This document shows positions 30,642-40,719 of a DNA stretch of 45,572 nucleotides, piece after piece. The notes under the pieces were generated by a model. The model had not been told where the DNA came from and did no database searches. It saw only the letters and a program-made list of their open reading frames with translations. The first letter of the stretch is position 1; the number at the start of each line of letters is the position of its first letter. The DNA lies in assembly GCA_022842465.1 (NCBI GenBank), contig JALHPN010000049.1, positions 1-45,572 on the forward strand. Reading direction: 5' to 3'. The translations under genes and the position numbers were made by a program. The stretch comes from Polyangiaceae bacterium (GTDB lineage Bacteria > Myxococcota_A > Polyangia > Polyangiales > Polyangiaceae).

Positions 30642-31802
30642 GTGCGGCCCTTCTTGCCTCTCCAACGCCTTCCCCTCGCCCTCGGATCCTTCCTCCTCCT
30701 GCTCGCGCCGCTTCTCGTGAGCGCGCCGCCGGCGTGGTCTCAGACCGCCGTCGGCGGCGCCGACGGAGGCCTCTCCGCGATCGCGTTCTCGGTCGCCCCC
30801 GACGGCGGTGTCCCCAGCGGGGCGGGCGGCGCCACGACGACCGTGACGAGTCACCTGCCCAACAAGGTGCGCGTCGCCGATCTCCAGCTCTCCCCCCCGC
30901 TCGCGACCATCGGCGAAGACGTCGCGGTCGCGACCACGATCACGAACGAGACCGAGGGTCTCCTCTCGAACGTCGGCTGGGAGCTCGTGCTCGCCGAGGG
31001 CGTGAGACGCTCGGGCACCATCGGTCTCATCCCTCCGCACGGCCGGGCCGTGATCGAGACGTCGTTCCCCGCGAGCCGTCTCGGCGAGCAGGACGTGACC
31101 GTCACCGTCGACCGCGCCGCGACGCTCGGCGAGGCGCCCCGCGAGCGCGCCGACAACGAGATGCGTACCAGGGTCGTCGTGATGAAGCCGAACGGCGACG
31201 CCTGGACGACCTTCGCGCGTCGGACCGCGACGCTCGTCCGGCCGATGCTCGCCGTCATGAAGAAGGACGTCTGCGTCGTCGGCGCCATCACCGGACCGTC
31301 CTTGACGATCCGCATGCTCGACGTGCGGAGCTTCGATCTGCCCGCGATGCAGGGCGTCCTCACCGAGAAGGGCGTCGACGAGTCGCTCGCCAACGCCGTC
31401 GCGCTGAGCCTCTCCGGTGCGTTCCGCGCCTGGGCCGCCGAGTACCGGAGCGTGCATCCGTCCGCGTTCCCGACGTTCGCCCGCATCACGGGGCCCGTCG
31501 CGCCCGCGACCCGCGCGACGTTCTCGCTTCCGCCGAACACCTCGCCGAAGGGAACAGAGGTCATCACCCCGGACGACCTCGAGAAGGTGCTCACGACGCG
31601 AATCGGCGCTCGCGCGAGCGAGCCCGGCGCGAAGCCCGCCATCCGGGCGCTCGCCGCCTCGCTCTCCGCCCAGCTCACCGCGTGGGCGATGACGCAGCCC
31701 GTGGAGGTCAAGGGCTCGGGCCGCGTCGCCTCGACCGCAGGGCCGGTCGAGGGCGGCACGCTGACGATCCCGAAGACCGGCCCGTGCGGCCACATGCCCT
31801 GA
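30642..31802 (+). CDS. Secreted protein with CARDB-like domain
   Basis: GTG start at 30642, 386 residues. A signal peptide with a strong hydrophobic core (LALGSFLLLLAPLLVSAPPA) is cut near AWS. Residues about 75-185 form a CARDB-like beta sandwich: VADLQLSPPLATIGEDVAVA, SNVGWELVLAEG, IPPHGRAVIETSFPA and ADNEMRTRVVVM. The second half is mostly helical (LTEKGVDESLANAVALSLSG, VITPDDLEKVLTTRIGARAS) and unrecognised. It is exported with no lipid anchor. It precedes the RDD gene by 43 bases and may be transcribed with the MoxR/DUF58-type cluster. Confidence 0.75.
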   Translation: MRPFLPLQRLPLALGSFLLLLAPLLVSAPPAWSQTAVGGADGGLSAIAFSVAPDGGVPSGAGGATTTVTSHLPNKVRVADLQLSPPLATIGEDVAVATTITNETEGLLSNVGWELVLAEGVRRSGTIGLIPPHGRAVIETSFPASRLGEQDVTVTVDRAATLGEAPRERADNEMRTRVVVMKPNGDAWTTFARRTATLVRPMLAVMKKDVCVVGAITGPSLTIRMLDVRSFDLPAMQGVLTEKGVDESLANAVALSLSGAFRAWAAEYRSVHPSAFPTFARITGPVAPATRATFSLPPNTSPKGTEVITPDDLEKVLTTRIGARASEPGAKPAIRALAASLSAQLTAWAMTQPVEVKGSGRVASTAGPVEGGTLTIPKTGPCGHMP

Positions 31803-31845
31803 CGGGGCCCAGAGGCTGGACTTTCGCGCTACCATCCCGCGAACG

Positions 31846-32658
31846 ATGGAGCCGCTCGACACGGACGTCGCGATCGAGACGCCCGAGCACATCGTGTTCC
31901 GCTATCGCATCGCCGGCCCGGCACGGCGCGCGCTCGCCCAGCTCGTCGATCTCCTCGTCTGCTACGGGACGCTCGCGATCCTCCTCGCCGTCCTCGCGCT
32001 CGCGATCATGGGCGTGGGCGGCGCGGTCACGGAGCTCACGTCGCTGACGAAGGCCGTGAGCGGACTCGTCCTCGTCGCCCTCTTCGCCGCCCAGTGGCTC
32101 TACTTCCTCCTCTTCGAGGGCACGATCGGCCGGACGCCAGGCAAAGCAGCGCTCGGCCTCCGGGTCGTCACGACGTCCGGTCGGCCCATCGGCGTCCGCG
32201 CGGCCGCCCTCCGGAACCTGCTCCGCGCGGCCGATCTCCTGCCCACCGCGTACCTCGCAGGCTTCGCGGCGATGGTCCTCTCGTCCCGCTTCCAGCGGAT
32301 CGGGGATCTCGTGGCCGGCACGATGGTCGTCGTCCCGACGCGGAGCCGGAGCGCCGAGCCCCTTCACCTCTCGCCTCCCGCCGAGGCGCGTGAGCTCGCG
32401 ACGCTCCCCGACCACGTCACGCTCGACGCGGAAGAGCGCGCGGCGATCGAGCTCTTCCTCCGCCGGAGAGCGTCGCTCGGCCACGCGCGCGAGCACGAGC
32501 TCGCCGAGGTGCTCGCGGCGCCGCTCCGCGTCCGTCTCGGCTGCGAGCACCCCGATCCGTCGCGTCTCCTCGCGCTCGTGTACGATCGCGCGGTCAACGT
32601 GGGGCGATCCGAGGCGCCGCCGTCGTCCTCCTTCCGTTCGAGGAGGCGCGCGGCATGA
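31846..32658 (+). CDS. RDD family membrane protein
   Basis: 270 residues. The RDD core spans about residues 15-165. It includes AGPARRALAQLVDLLVCYGT with the conserved Arg and Asp, the FEGTIGRTPGKAALGLRVV turn between helices, ALRNLLRAADLLP, and RIGDLVAGTMVVV. Three hydrophobic helices are visible. The C-terminal 100 residues are a soluble helical tail not found in short RDD proteins. RDD proteins are often part of MoxR/DUF58 loci and may be transporters or membrane scaffolds. It overlaps the SpoIIM gene by 4 bases and begins the four-gene coupled unit. Confidence 0.9.
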   Translation: MEPLDTDVAIETPEHIVFRYRIAGPARRALAQLVDLLVCYGTLAILLAVLALAIMGVGGAVTELTSLTKAVSGLVLVALFAAQWLYFLLFEGTIGRTPGKAALGLRVVTTSGRPIGVRAAALRNLLRAADLLPTAYLAGFAAMVLSSRFQRIGDLVAGTMVVVPTRSRSAEPLHLSPPAEARELATLPDHVTLDAEERAAIELFLRRRASLGHAREHELAEVLAAPLRVRLGCEHPDPSRLLALVYDRAVNVGRSEAPPSSSFRSRRRAA

Positions 32659-33671
32659 GCCTCGCTTCCTCCGTCACCGAGAAGGCGTTCGCCGAGCGCC
32701 GCAGGGAGGACTGGGACGAGCTCGACGCGCTCTGCCAGAAGGCGACGCTGAAGCGTCTGAAGAAGCTCCACGCGACGGAGATCACGAAGCTCCCGCCGCT
32801 CTACCGCAGCGTGTGCGCCGATCTCGCCGCTGCAGAGGTGGCTCGTTACAGCGCGCCGTTGGTGGAGCACCTCCGCGGCCTCACCGCGACGGCCCACGGC
32901 GTCCTCTACGGCCCGCATGCCCGCGCGCGCGAGGACGGCGGCCGCCTGTCCTTCGGTCGCGCATGGACGACCGCATTCCCGCGAGCCGTACGCCGACACT
33001 GGCGCTCGATGGCGCTCGCGGCAGGGCTCTTCTTCGTCCCCTTCGCGCTCGGTGTGGTGCTCGTCCTCCGAGAGCCGACGATGGCGTATCGGATCGTCCC
33101 GGAGGCGATGCTCCGGCCGCTCACCGAGGCCTACGCGAAGGGCTTCGACGGCGGACGCGACGGCGGCGAGAGCACGATGATGACGGGGTTCTACGTCTAC
33201 AACAACGTCGGCATCGCGCTTCGTTGCTTCGCGACCGGGATCTTCGGCGGGCTCGGCTCCGCCTTCTACCTGGTCCAGAACGGGCTCTCGATCGGCGCTG
33301 TGCTCGGCTACGTCGCGTCGCAGGGCGCGGGGCTGAACATCGTCACCTTCATCGTGGGGCACGGCTCGCTCGAGCTCGGCGCGATCGTGCTCGCCGGGGG
33401 CGCCGGCCTCTCCGTCGGCTGGTCCGTCGTCGCGCCGGGGGAGCTCTCGCGGATCGCATCGCTCCAGAGGACCGCGCGTGAGGTCGTCGTCATCGTCTTC
33501 GGCGCCGCCGTCATGCTCGTCTTCGCCGCGCTCATCGAGGGCTTCTGGTCCTCCTCGGGGACCCCACGCGAGGTGAAGCTCGTCGTCGGGGGGTTGCTCT
33601 TCGTGCTCGTCGCGTTCTACGTCGCGGCGGCCGGCCGCGGCCGTGACGTCGACGAGGGGGCCGGCGGATGA
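32655..33671 (+). CDS. SpoIIM family membrane protein (DUF95)
   Basis: 338 residues; ATG at 32655 overlaps the RDD stop (ATGA). The N-terminal 110 residues are soluble and charged. The membrane part has a first helix (LAAGLFFVPFALGVVLVL), then the family signature around MTGFYVYNNVGIALRCFATG and IFGGLGSAFYLVQNGLSIGA, the conserved VGHGSLELGAIVLAGGAGLS, and two more helices. SpoIIM is named for its part in Bacillus engulfment, but this long form is the one found next to RDD, DUF4129 and MoxR genes in non-sporulating bacteria. It overlaps the next gene by 4 bases. Confidence 0.9.
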   Translation: MSLASSVTEKAFAERRREDWDELDALCQKATLKRLKKLHATEITKLPPLYRSVCADLAAAEVARYSAPLVEHLRGLTATAHGVLYGPHARAREDGGRLSFGRAWTTAFPRAVRRHWRSMALAAGLFFVPFALGVVLVLREPTMAYRIVPEAMLRPLTEAYAKGFDGGRDGGESTMMTGFYVYNNVGIALRCFATGIFGGLGSAFYLVQNGLSIGAVLGYVASQGAGLNIVTFIVGHGSLELGAIVLAGGAGLSVGWSVVAPGELSRIASLQRTAREVVVIVFGAAVMLVFAALIEGFWSSSGTPREVKLVVGGLLFVLVAFYVAAAGRGRDVDEGAGG

Positions 33672-34462
33672 ACGTCCTCGCCGCGCGCGTCGCCTTCCGC
33701 GAGCGCCCCCTCGTCGACGTGATCGATCTCTCGCTCCGGTTCGTCGTCGTCCACGCGCGCGACTACGCGAAGGTCGCGCTCGCCGTGATCCTCCCGACCT
33801 TCCTCGCCTCGTGGGGCGCCGCGAGCCTCGGGGGATGGATCCTCGGCTGGACGGTCGCGATCGCGCTCTCCTCGCTCGCGACGATCCCGTTCACGATCCT
33901 CGCCTCCCGCCTGGTCTTCGAGGACCTTCCGCAGACGCGTGACGTGCTCGCCGCCGCCCTGCGTGACCTCCCCGGCGTCGTCGTGGTGCGGACGCTCTCG
34001 CTCCTCGCGTTCGCGCTCGGGCTCGTGGTCCTCGTGGTGCCGGCGGTCTGGTTCGGCGCGGTCATCTTCTTCGTCGACGAGGTGAAGCTCCTCGAGCGCG
34101 CCGACCTCACGCCCGCCTTCGCCCGCGCGCAGCGCCTCGCGACGAGCTCGCTCGGCACCGCGCTGATGGCCTACCTCCTCTTCCTCGTCCTCCGCATCTC
34201 CGCCGTCCTGCTCGCGGACGTGGCGGGGCGCGCCGTCATCGGCGAGCTATTGCAGTTCCGACCGCCGGAGTCGGCGGTCTCGGCGGGCGGCAGCGTCCTC
34301 TGTCTCGCGGGCCTCTTCCTCACCGCACCTTTCTTCGCGACGGCGCGCTTCTTCGCGTACCTCGACGTCCGAACGCGAAGCGAAGGCTGGGACGTCCAGA
34401 CGCGGTTCGCGGCGCTCGCGGCGCGCGCGACGCGAGACGCACGCGCGGTCGAGGTCGGATGA
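33668..34462 (+). CDS. Integral membrane protein of the MoxR/DUF58 locus
   Basis: 264 residues; ATG at 33668 overlaps the SpoIIM stop. Five or six hydrophobic helices are visible, among them VALAVILPTFLASWGAASLG, LLAFALGLVVLVVPAVWFGA and SVLCLAGLFLTAPFFATARF. No known domain is assigned with confidence; it resembles the glycerophosphoryl-type or DUF7544-like membrane proteins that accompany SpoIIM and DUF4129. The position between SpoIIM and DUF4129 suggests a role in the same membrane complex. It overlaps the next gene by 4 bases. Confidence 0.8.
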   Translation: MNVLAARVAFRERPLVDVIDLSLRFVVVHARDYAKVALAVILPTFLASWGAASLGGWILGWTVAIALSSLATIPFTILASRLVFEDLPQTRDVLAAALRDLPGVVVVRTLSLLAFALGLVVLVVPAVWFGAVIFFVDEVKLLERADLTPAFARAQRLATSSLGTALMAYLLFLVLRISAVLLADVAGRAVIGELLQFRPPESAVSAGGSVLCLAGLFLTAPFFATARFFAYLDVRTRSEGWDVQTRFAALAARATRDARAVEVG

Positions 34463-36441
34463 CACCGCGCGTGATCGCTGCCCTGCTCCTCGGCGCGCTG
34501 GCGACCTCTGCGCCCGTCGCCCGCGCCGACGGCCCCGGCGATCCCGAGGAGGTGCGCGCCGGCGAGCTGCTCCGCGAGGCGAACGCCGCGGGCACGTACA
34601 CCTTCTGCGCGAAGCCGAAGAAGCCGATGCTCCCGCGCCATGCCGAGCTCTGCCCGCTCGCGGACGAGATCGAGGCCTGTGGCGGCTTCGCGAAGGCGTG
34701 CAGCGATCGACAGGACCCCACGCCTCCCGCCTGGATCGAGACCCTCGCCCGCCTCCTTCTGCCGATCGCCCCGTTCCTCTTGTGGGGAGTCCTCGTCGTC
34801 ATCGTCCTCGCGATCGCCGTGCCCATCGTCCTCGCCCTCATGCGCGCGCGGCGGGAGCTCCGTTCGAAGCGAGAGAAGGTCGCGACGAACGCAGCCGACG
34901 TCCTCGAGGTCCAGCCCCTGCCGGCCCTGACCGTCGACGACGCCGAGGCCGCGCTCCGCGCTGCCGACGAGCACGCGCGACGCGGCGACGGCCTCCGCGC
35001 CGTGTCGCTCTACCTCGCCGCGAGCCTCGTCGCGCTCGAGCGACGAGGCGCCGTCCGCCGCGCGAAGCACCGGACGAACGGCGAGTACGTGCGCTCCTGC
35101 GCCGATCCGGACGCGAGGCCCGCTCTCCGCGAGGTCGTTCGTGAGGTCGACCGCGCGACTTACGGCAAGCAAGTGCCCTCGAGCGAGGTCGTCGCTCGCG
35201 TCGCCGAGCGCGCCACGCGCATCGTCCGCCAGGCCGCGACGGCGGCTACGGTCGTGACCACGCTCCTCGCCGCGCTGGTGCTGACCGGCTGCGACGGCCT
35301 CGGGGGAACCGGCACCGACGACCCCGCGGGCGATCAGCTTCCGGTCGACCTCCTCGGACGCGCCGGCTACCGGATCGAGCGGCTCGGCCGCTCCGTCTCC
35401 TCGCTCCCCATGCCGGACGAGGAGGAGGGAGAAGAGCCACGCGTGGCGGAGATCCTCCTCGTCGACAGCGAGCGCGTCGCGCTCGAGGACGAGTCGCGCG
35501 CCCACCTCCTCCGGTGGGTCGAGCACGGCGGGACGCTCGTCCTCCTCGGCGACGCGTCCACATGGCCCGACGAGCTCGGGGCGACGGTGGACGGCGCGGC
35601 GCAGCGGGCGCTGTCGATCGTCCGCGTCACCGAGAGCGACGACGGCACGACCGACACCCTCGGCGGCGCGCGCCTCGCGAGGGCGCACGGGCTCGCCTGG
35701 AAGGACGCGCGGGTCGTCGCCTGGGCCGGGAAGGCTCCGTTCGCCGCGATCCGCCGGAAGAAGGAGGGCGTCGTCCTCGGCATCGCGTCCCACGATCTCT
35801 TCACGAACGTCGGCGTCTCGCGCCCGGCGAACGCAGCGGCCCTCTTCGCGCTCGTCGACCACGCCGTGCACGCGACGGCGAGCGAGGACGAGACCACCGA
35901 CGAGGCGACGCTCCGCGACGAGCGTTCGAAGGTGAGGCTCCGCGTCGCGCGGCCGGAGGATGGCATCCCTCCGCCCTCGAGCCCCTTCGCCTCGCTCCTC
36001 CGCGCGGGCCTCGGTACGGGCTCGTTCCACGCCCTCGCCGCCGCGGTCGTGCTCTTCCTCGCGTTCGGGATCCGGCACGCGCGCCCGCGGCCGGAGCGCG
36101 CGCCGGCGCGGCGTGCCTTCACCGAGCATGTCGAAGCGACGGGGGCGTTCTACGAGCGCGCCGGCACGTTCGCGCACGCGCTCGCGGCCTACGGAGCCTT
36201 CGTCGAGGCGCGCCTGCGCGATCGCGCACCGCGAGGCGTCGCCCCGGCGACGTTCCTCGCCCATCGCGCAGGCGTTCCCGAGGAGGAGGCGCGCGCGCTC
36301 CTCGACCGCGCGCTCGCCGCGAAGCCCGAGGACGAGCCGCGGGGTGACGAGCTCGCGACCATCCGCGCGCTCCGCGATCTCTACGCGAAGACCCAGGTGG
36401 CTGGCGGCCCGGTCCCGGACGGCGGCCGCGGCACAACCTGA
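34459..36441 (+). CDS. DUF4129-DUF4350 fusion membrane protein
   Basis: 660 residues; ATG at 34459 overlaps the previous stop. Order: signal peptide (to about residue 23), a Cys-containing exported segment, a membrane helix (FLLWGVLVVIVLAIAVPIVL), a DUF4129 part (DAEAALRAADEHARRGDGLR and RAVSLYLAASLVALERRGAV), then at 266-278 VTTLLAALVLTGC, which looks exactly like a lipoprotein signal. A DUF4350 part follows (EILLVDSERVALEDESRAHL, LRWVEHGGTLVLLGDAS). A late membrane helix (ALAAAVVLFLAFGI) and a helical cytoplasmic tail close the protein. The frame runs through with no stop, so it is either a fusion of two genes or has an internal start at GTG 35254. It belongs to the MoxR/DUF58 locus. Confidence 0.85.
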   Translation: MTPRVIAALLLGALATSAPVARADGPGDPEEVRAGELLREANAAGTYTFCAKPKKPMLPRHAELCPLADEIEACGGFAKACSDRQDPTPPAWIETLARLLLPIAPFLLWGVLVVIVLAIAVPIVLALMRARRELRSKREKVATNAADVLEVQPLPALTVDDAEAALRAADEHARRGDGLRAVSLYLAASLVALERRGAVRRAKHRTNGEYVRSCADPDARPALREVVREVDRATYGKQVPSSEVVARVAERATRIVRQAATAATVVTTLLAALVLTGCDGLGGTGTDDPAGDQLPVDLLGRAGYRIERLGRSVSSLPMPDEEEGEEPRVAEILLVDSERVALEDESRAHLLRWVEHGGTLVLLGDASTWPDELGATVDGAAQRALSIVRVTESDDGTTDTLGGARLARAHGLAWKDARVVAWAGKAPFAAIRRKKEGVVLGIASHDLFTNVGVSRPANAAALFALVDHAVHATASEDETTDEATLRDERSKVRLRVARPEDGIPPPSSPFASLLRAGLGTGSFHALAAAVVLFLAFGIRHARPRPERAPARRAFTEHVEATGAFYERAGTFAHALAAYGAFVEARLRDRAPRGVAPATFLAHRAGVPEEEARALLDRALAAKPEDEPRGDELATIRALRDLYAKTQVAGGPVPDGGRGTT

Positions 36442-36507
36442 CTCACCTCGAAGAGCCCGAGATTCCAGGCGTGATCGCGCGGCATCCTCCGTGCTGGAGA
36501 GGGAGAC

Positions 36508-39207
36508 ATGCGTCTCCGCCGACTCCTGCCGGGTACCCTCGTCGCCTGCTCCTCGCTCCTCGCCGCCTGCTCGGGCGGCGCCGGAGGCGAGACCGGGACC
36601 GAGACGGTCACGGACCCCGCCGCCTTCACGGTGAGCTATCGGAACAAGGTGCGCCTCCCGTGGGAGGGCTCCGCGCTCACGGCCGAGCGATTCGCCTCGC
36701 AGCTCGGCGCCCAGGATCCGATCGCCTCGATGCGGTGCAACGCCGAGACCTCCGCGGCGTACCGAGACCTCACGTCGTTCCTCGGCGGTATCGCGTGGAG
36801 CCATCCGATGGCGATCGTGAAGGACGCGAGCAAGCCGCCGCTCTACCGCGGGAAGCCCTCGTTCGGAGACGACGGCGCGCGCGCATCCGCGGCGGAGGGC
36901 GCGAGCGACGCGGCCCCGTCGATCGAGCGACCGGACCTCGTAGGCGTGAAGAACGGCGTCGCCGTCTTCCTCTCCAAACGCCACGGCCTCGTCGCCGTCG
37001 ACGCGCGATCGGGCGACCCGAAGGTCACCTGCGCGATGAAGCTCCCCGGCGAGCCGATGAACTTCTTCTTCAAGGACGACGAGCTCGTCGTCGTCGTGAA
37101 CGCGCTCGGCCGGCACAACCGCTCGGCGCTCCTCCGCTTCGCGATCACGGGCGGAGCCTTCGCGTTCAAGGACGCGGTCCGACTCCCGAACCAGAACGTC
37201 CGCGACGCGCGCCTCTTCGACAGCACGCTCGTCCTCTACACGGACTGGACGAAGGAGCGGCAGGCCCCCCAGATCCCCGAGACCCCCACCGTCGGCAGCG
37301 GCGCCGACAACGGCGCGTTCACGTCGATCTCCGGCGGCTCGAGCGGTTCTCGCGCAGAGAGCAGCGGCGCCCCTGCGGGTGACTTCGCCCCGGGCTACGG
37401 CGGCGGCGAGCGCCTCGGCGCGAAGGTGATCGTCGTGAAGTGGGACGACACCCTCGACGTCGACTGGGAGGACTCCCTCCTCGACGACGCGAAGAAGCAG
37501 GATCCGATGGAGGGACTCGATCCGAGCACAAAGCTCGAGCCCGGCCAGGTCGTCTCGAGCTGGAAGACCTGGAAGTCGTTCGTCGCCGCGAGCGACCGCT
37601 ACCTCGCCGTCCCGCGCGCCGTGCAGCGGACGAAGTTCGTCGAGTACCGCGACTACAGCTACCAGGTCTGCACGAGCTACAATCCGCAGCACCACCAAGT
37701 AGAGGCCTGCAACGTGCAGTACGAGAGGCGGGCGAACCCCGACTACAAGGCGCCGAATCCGACGACCGGCGACTACTCCTGCAACGGCCAGAAGCTCGCC
37801 GACTGCATCAAGCAGGCTGCCCCGGTCGTGAGCCAGTACGTCTACGTCCCCGTTGGTCAGACGTGCCAGATGGTCTGGGTCGGCCAGTGCGAGAAGTACG
37901 AGACGAAGACGACGACCTACCCCTTCTTCGAGCACGAGGACGAGACCGAGCTCACGATCTACCGCTTCGAGAACGGCTCCTTCTCCCGGCTCGACGCGTC
38001 GCTCGCGACGATGGTGGAGAAGAGCGACGCGCTCTCGTTCGATCTCGGGCCGCTCGCGGTGAAGGGGTCGATCGCCAATCGCAACCAGATCCAGTTCCAG
38101 AACGGCCACCTCTATGTCTTCGCCGATCAGGCGCTCCAGACGATGGCCGTCGCAGGGAGCTCGATCTCGTACGTGAACCGCCTCGCCGTCGACGCGAGCA
38201 CCGAGAGCAATCCGTCCGTCCTCTTCTCCGGAGACCGGGCGATGATCTCCTCGCTCGAGCGCTCGTATCCGCAGCAGAGCTCCCGGGTCGAGATGCTCGA
38301 CCTCACCGAGCCGGCGCTCCCGAAGAAGCTGAACGGCTTCGCGATGCCGGGCCAGTCGACGCAGCTCATGCTGGCCGCGGGCGGCGTGCTCGGACCGGGT
38401 CAGGTGACCTTCACGAACGAGCAGGTGCACCGGTCGCTCCAGAAGCTGACGCTCTTCGCGAAGGACGACGGACGCGAGCTCGACAACCTGCTGCTCGGCA
38501 CGGAGTACGACACGTTCGCCTCGTCGTGGTTCGCCGCGAGCGACGACCAGCGCATCCGCCTCGGCAGCGGGGGCTCGCGCGTCTTCCTCCCGTACTCCGG
38601 TCGCCACCACGCAGACCCGTACGAGCCCGTGGCGCACCGGCTCTCGATCTCCCGGATCGACACCGGGAAGCTCGTCTCCGAGCGGAGCTTCGAGGTCACG
38701 GACGACGTCGTCCGTACCGCGGCGCTCGACGACGCGCGGTCGCTCGTGTTCGCCGACTCCGCGACCTACCTCGTCGATCGCACGAGCGGCGACTGGGCGC
38801 TGTCGACGCTCCGCGAGATGTTCGTTCCCTTCGCGACCTACCGCCTCGCAGACGACGGGCAGCTCGCCCGGATCGACCGCGTCGGATCGAAGTGCCGCGT
38901 CAGCACGTTCGCGAACGAGGCGGCCGTGTTCGGGAGCACGCCCCTCGCGAGCACGGACGTCTCCTGCCCCGAGGGGGAGCGCCCCGTCGGGTTCGGCCGC
39001 GCGCTCCTCTTCCGCGGGACGCGCACCGGCGTCCGCATCGGACCCGACGGCCTGACGTTCGCCCCGATCCCCGCGGCCGAGGTCGCGACGATGCTCGAGC
39101 AGATCACGACGAAGCAGTTCTGCTGGATGGACGACGGCAAGCCCGCCGGCTTCGTCGACTACCTCGACGAGGTCCCGAGCGCGATCACCTGCGCTCGGAC
39201 CGAGTGA
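36508..39207 (+). CDS. Large beta-propeller lipoprotein
   Basis: 899 residues from ATG 36508 with a good ribosome binding site (GAGAGGGAGAC). A lipobox (SLLAAC, Cys21) follows a short signal. The mature protein shows repeated four-strand units with alternating hydrophobic residues, for example GVKNGVAVFLSKRHGLVAVD and SIANRNQIQFQNGHLYVFAD. This fits the beta-propeller family seen in exported proteins (PF09826-like). Residues about 380-470 are an insertion rich in Tyr and Cys (FVEYRDYSYQVCTSY, DYSCNGQKLADCIKQ, VGQTCQMVWVGQCEKY) that probably forms disulfides. The gene sits 66 bases after the DUF4350 gene and before the opposite-strand oxidoreductase, splitting the MoxR/DUF58 locus. A role in exported protein binding is inference. 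Confidence 0.8.
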   Translation: MRLRRLLPGTLVACSSLLAACSGGAGGETGTETVTDPAAFTVSYRNKVRLPWEGSALTAERFASQLGAQDPIASMRCNAETSAAYRDLTSFLGGIAWSHPMAIVKDASKPPLYRGKPSFGDDGARASAAEGASDAAPSIERPDLVGVKNGVAVFLSKRHGLVAVDARSGDPKVTCAMKLPGEPMNFFFKDDELVVVVNALGRHNRSALLRFAITGGAFAFKDAVRLPNQNVRDARLFDSTLVLYTDWTKERQAPQIPETPTVGSGADNGAFTSISGGSSGSRAESSGAPAGDFAPGYGGGERLGAKVIVVKWDDTLDVDWEDSLLDDAKKQDPMEGLDPSTKLEPGQVVSSWKTWKSFVAASDRYLAVPRAVQRTKFVEYRDYSYQVCTSYNPQHHQVEACNVQYERRANPDYKAPNPTTGDYSCNGQKLADCIKQAAPVVSQYVYVPVGQTCQMVWVGQCEKYETKTTTYPFFEHEDETELTIYRFENGSFSRLDASLATMVEKSDALSFDLGPLAVKGSIANRNQIQFQNGHLYVFADQALQTMAVAGSSISYVNRLAVDASTESNPSVLFSGDRAMISSLERSYPQQSSRVEMLDLTEPALPKKLNGFAMPGQSTQLMLAAGGVLGPGQVTFTNEQVHRSLQKLTLFAKDDGRELDNLLLGTEYDTFASSWFAASDDQRIRLGSGGSRVFLPYSGRHHADPYEPVAHRLSISRIDTGKLVSERSFEVTDDVVRTAALDDARSLVFADSATYLVDRTSGDWALSTLREMFVPFATYRLADDGQLARIDRVGSKCRVSTFANEAAVFGSTPLASTDVSCPEGERPVGFGRALLFRGTRTGVRIGPDGLTFAPIPAAEVATMLEQITTKQFCWMDDGKPAGFVDYLDEVPSAITCARTE

Positions 39208-39214
39208 AAGACCG

Positions 39215-40486
<1,272 letters not shown>

Positions 40487-40719
40487 CGCGCGCCACGCTA
40501 CCACGACAGTCGGCTCTATCGATCCTGTCTCGCGTTCACCTCGCGGACGAGCCGCGGCAGCGGGACCATCGGGCGGGGCCCGCGCGCGGCCCGTACTCCA
40601 GACGCGATCGACGCGAGCGTTCGGCGGCCTTCTCGGTCTGCGAACGGACGTCGCGCCGGTCTCGCCGGTCTTGTCTCGCTGCCGCGCGCGTCTGGTGACC
40701 CCGTGTTCGAACAGGACCG

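Noticed and set aside
34171..38637. Minus-strand open frame of almost 1,500 codons
   Set aside because: It is antisense to five recognisable plus-strand genes (membrane protein, DUF4129-DUF4350, beta-propeller). Its product is an Arg/Glu/Ala-rich sequence with no fold, as expected from GC-rich antisense frames.
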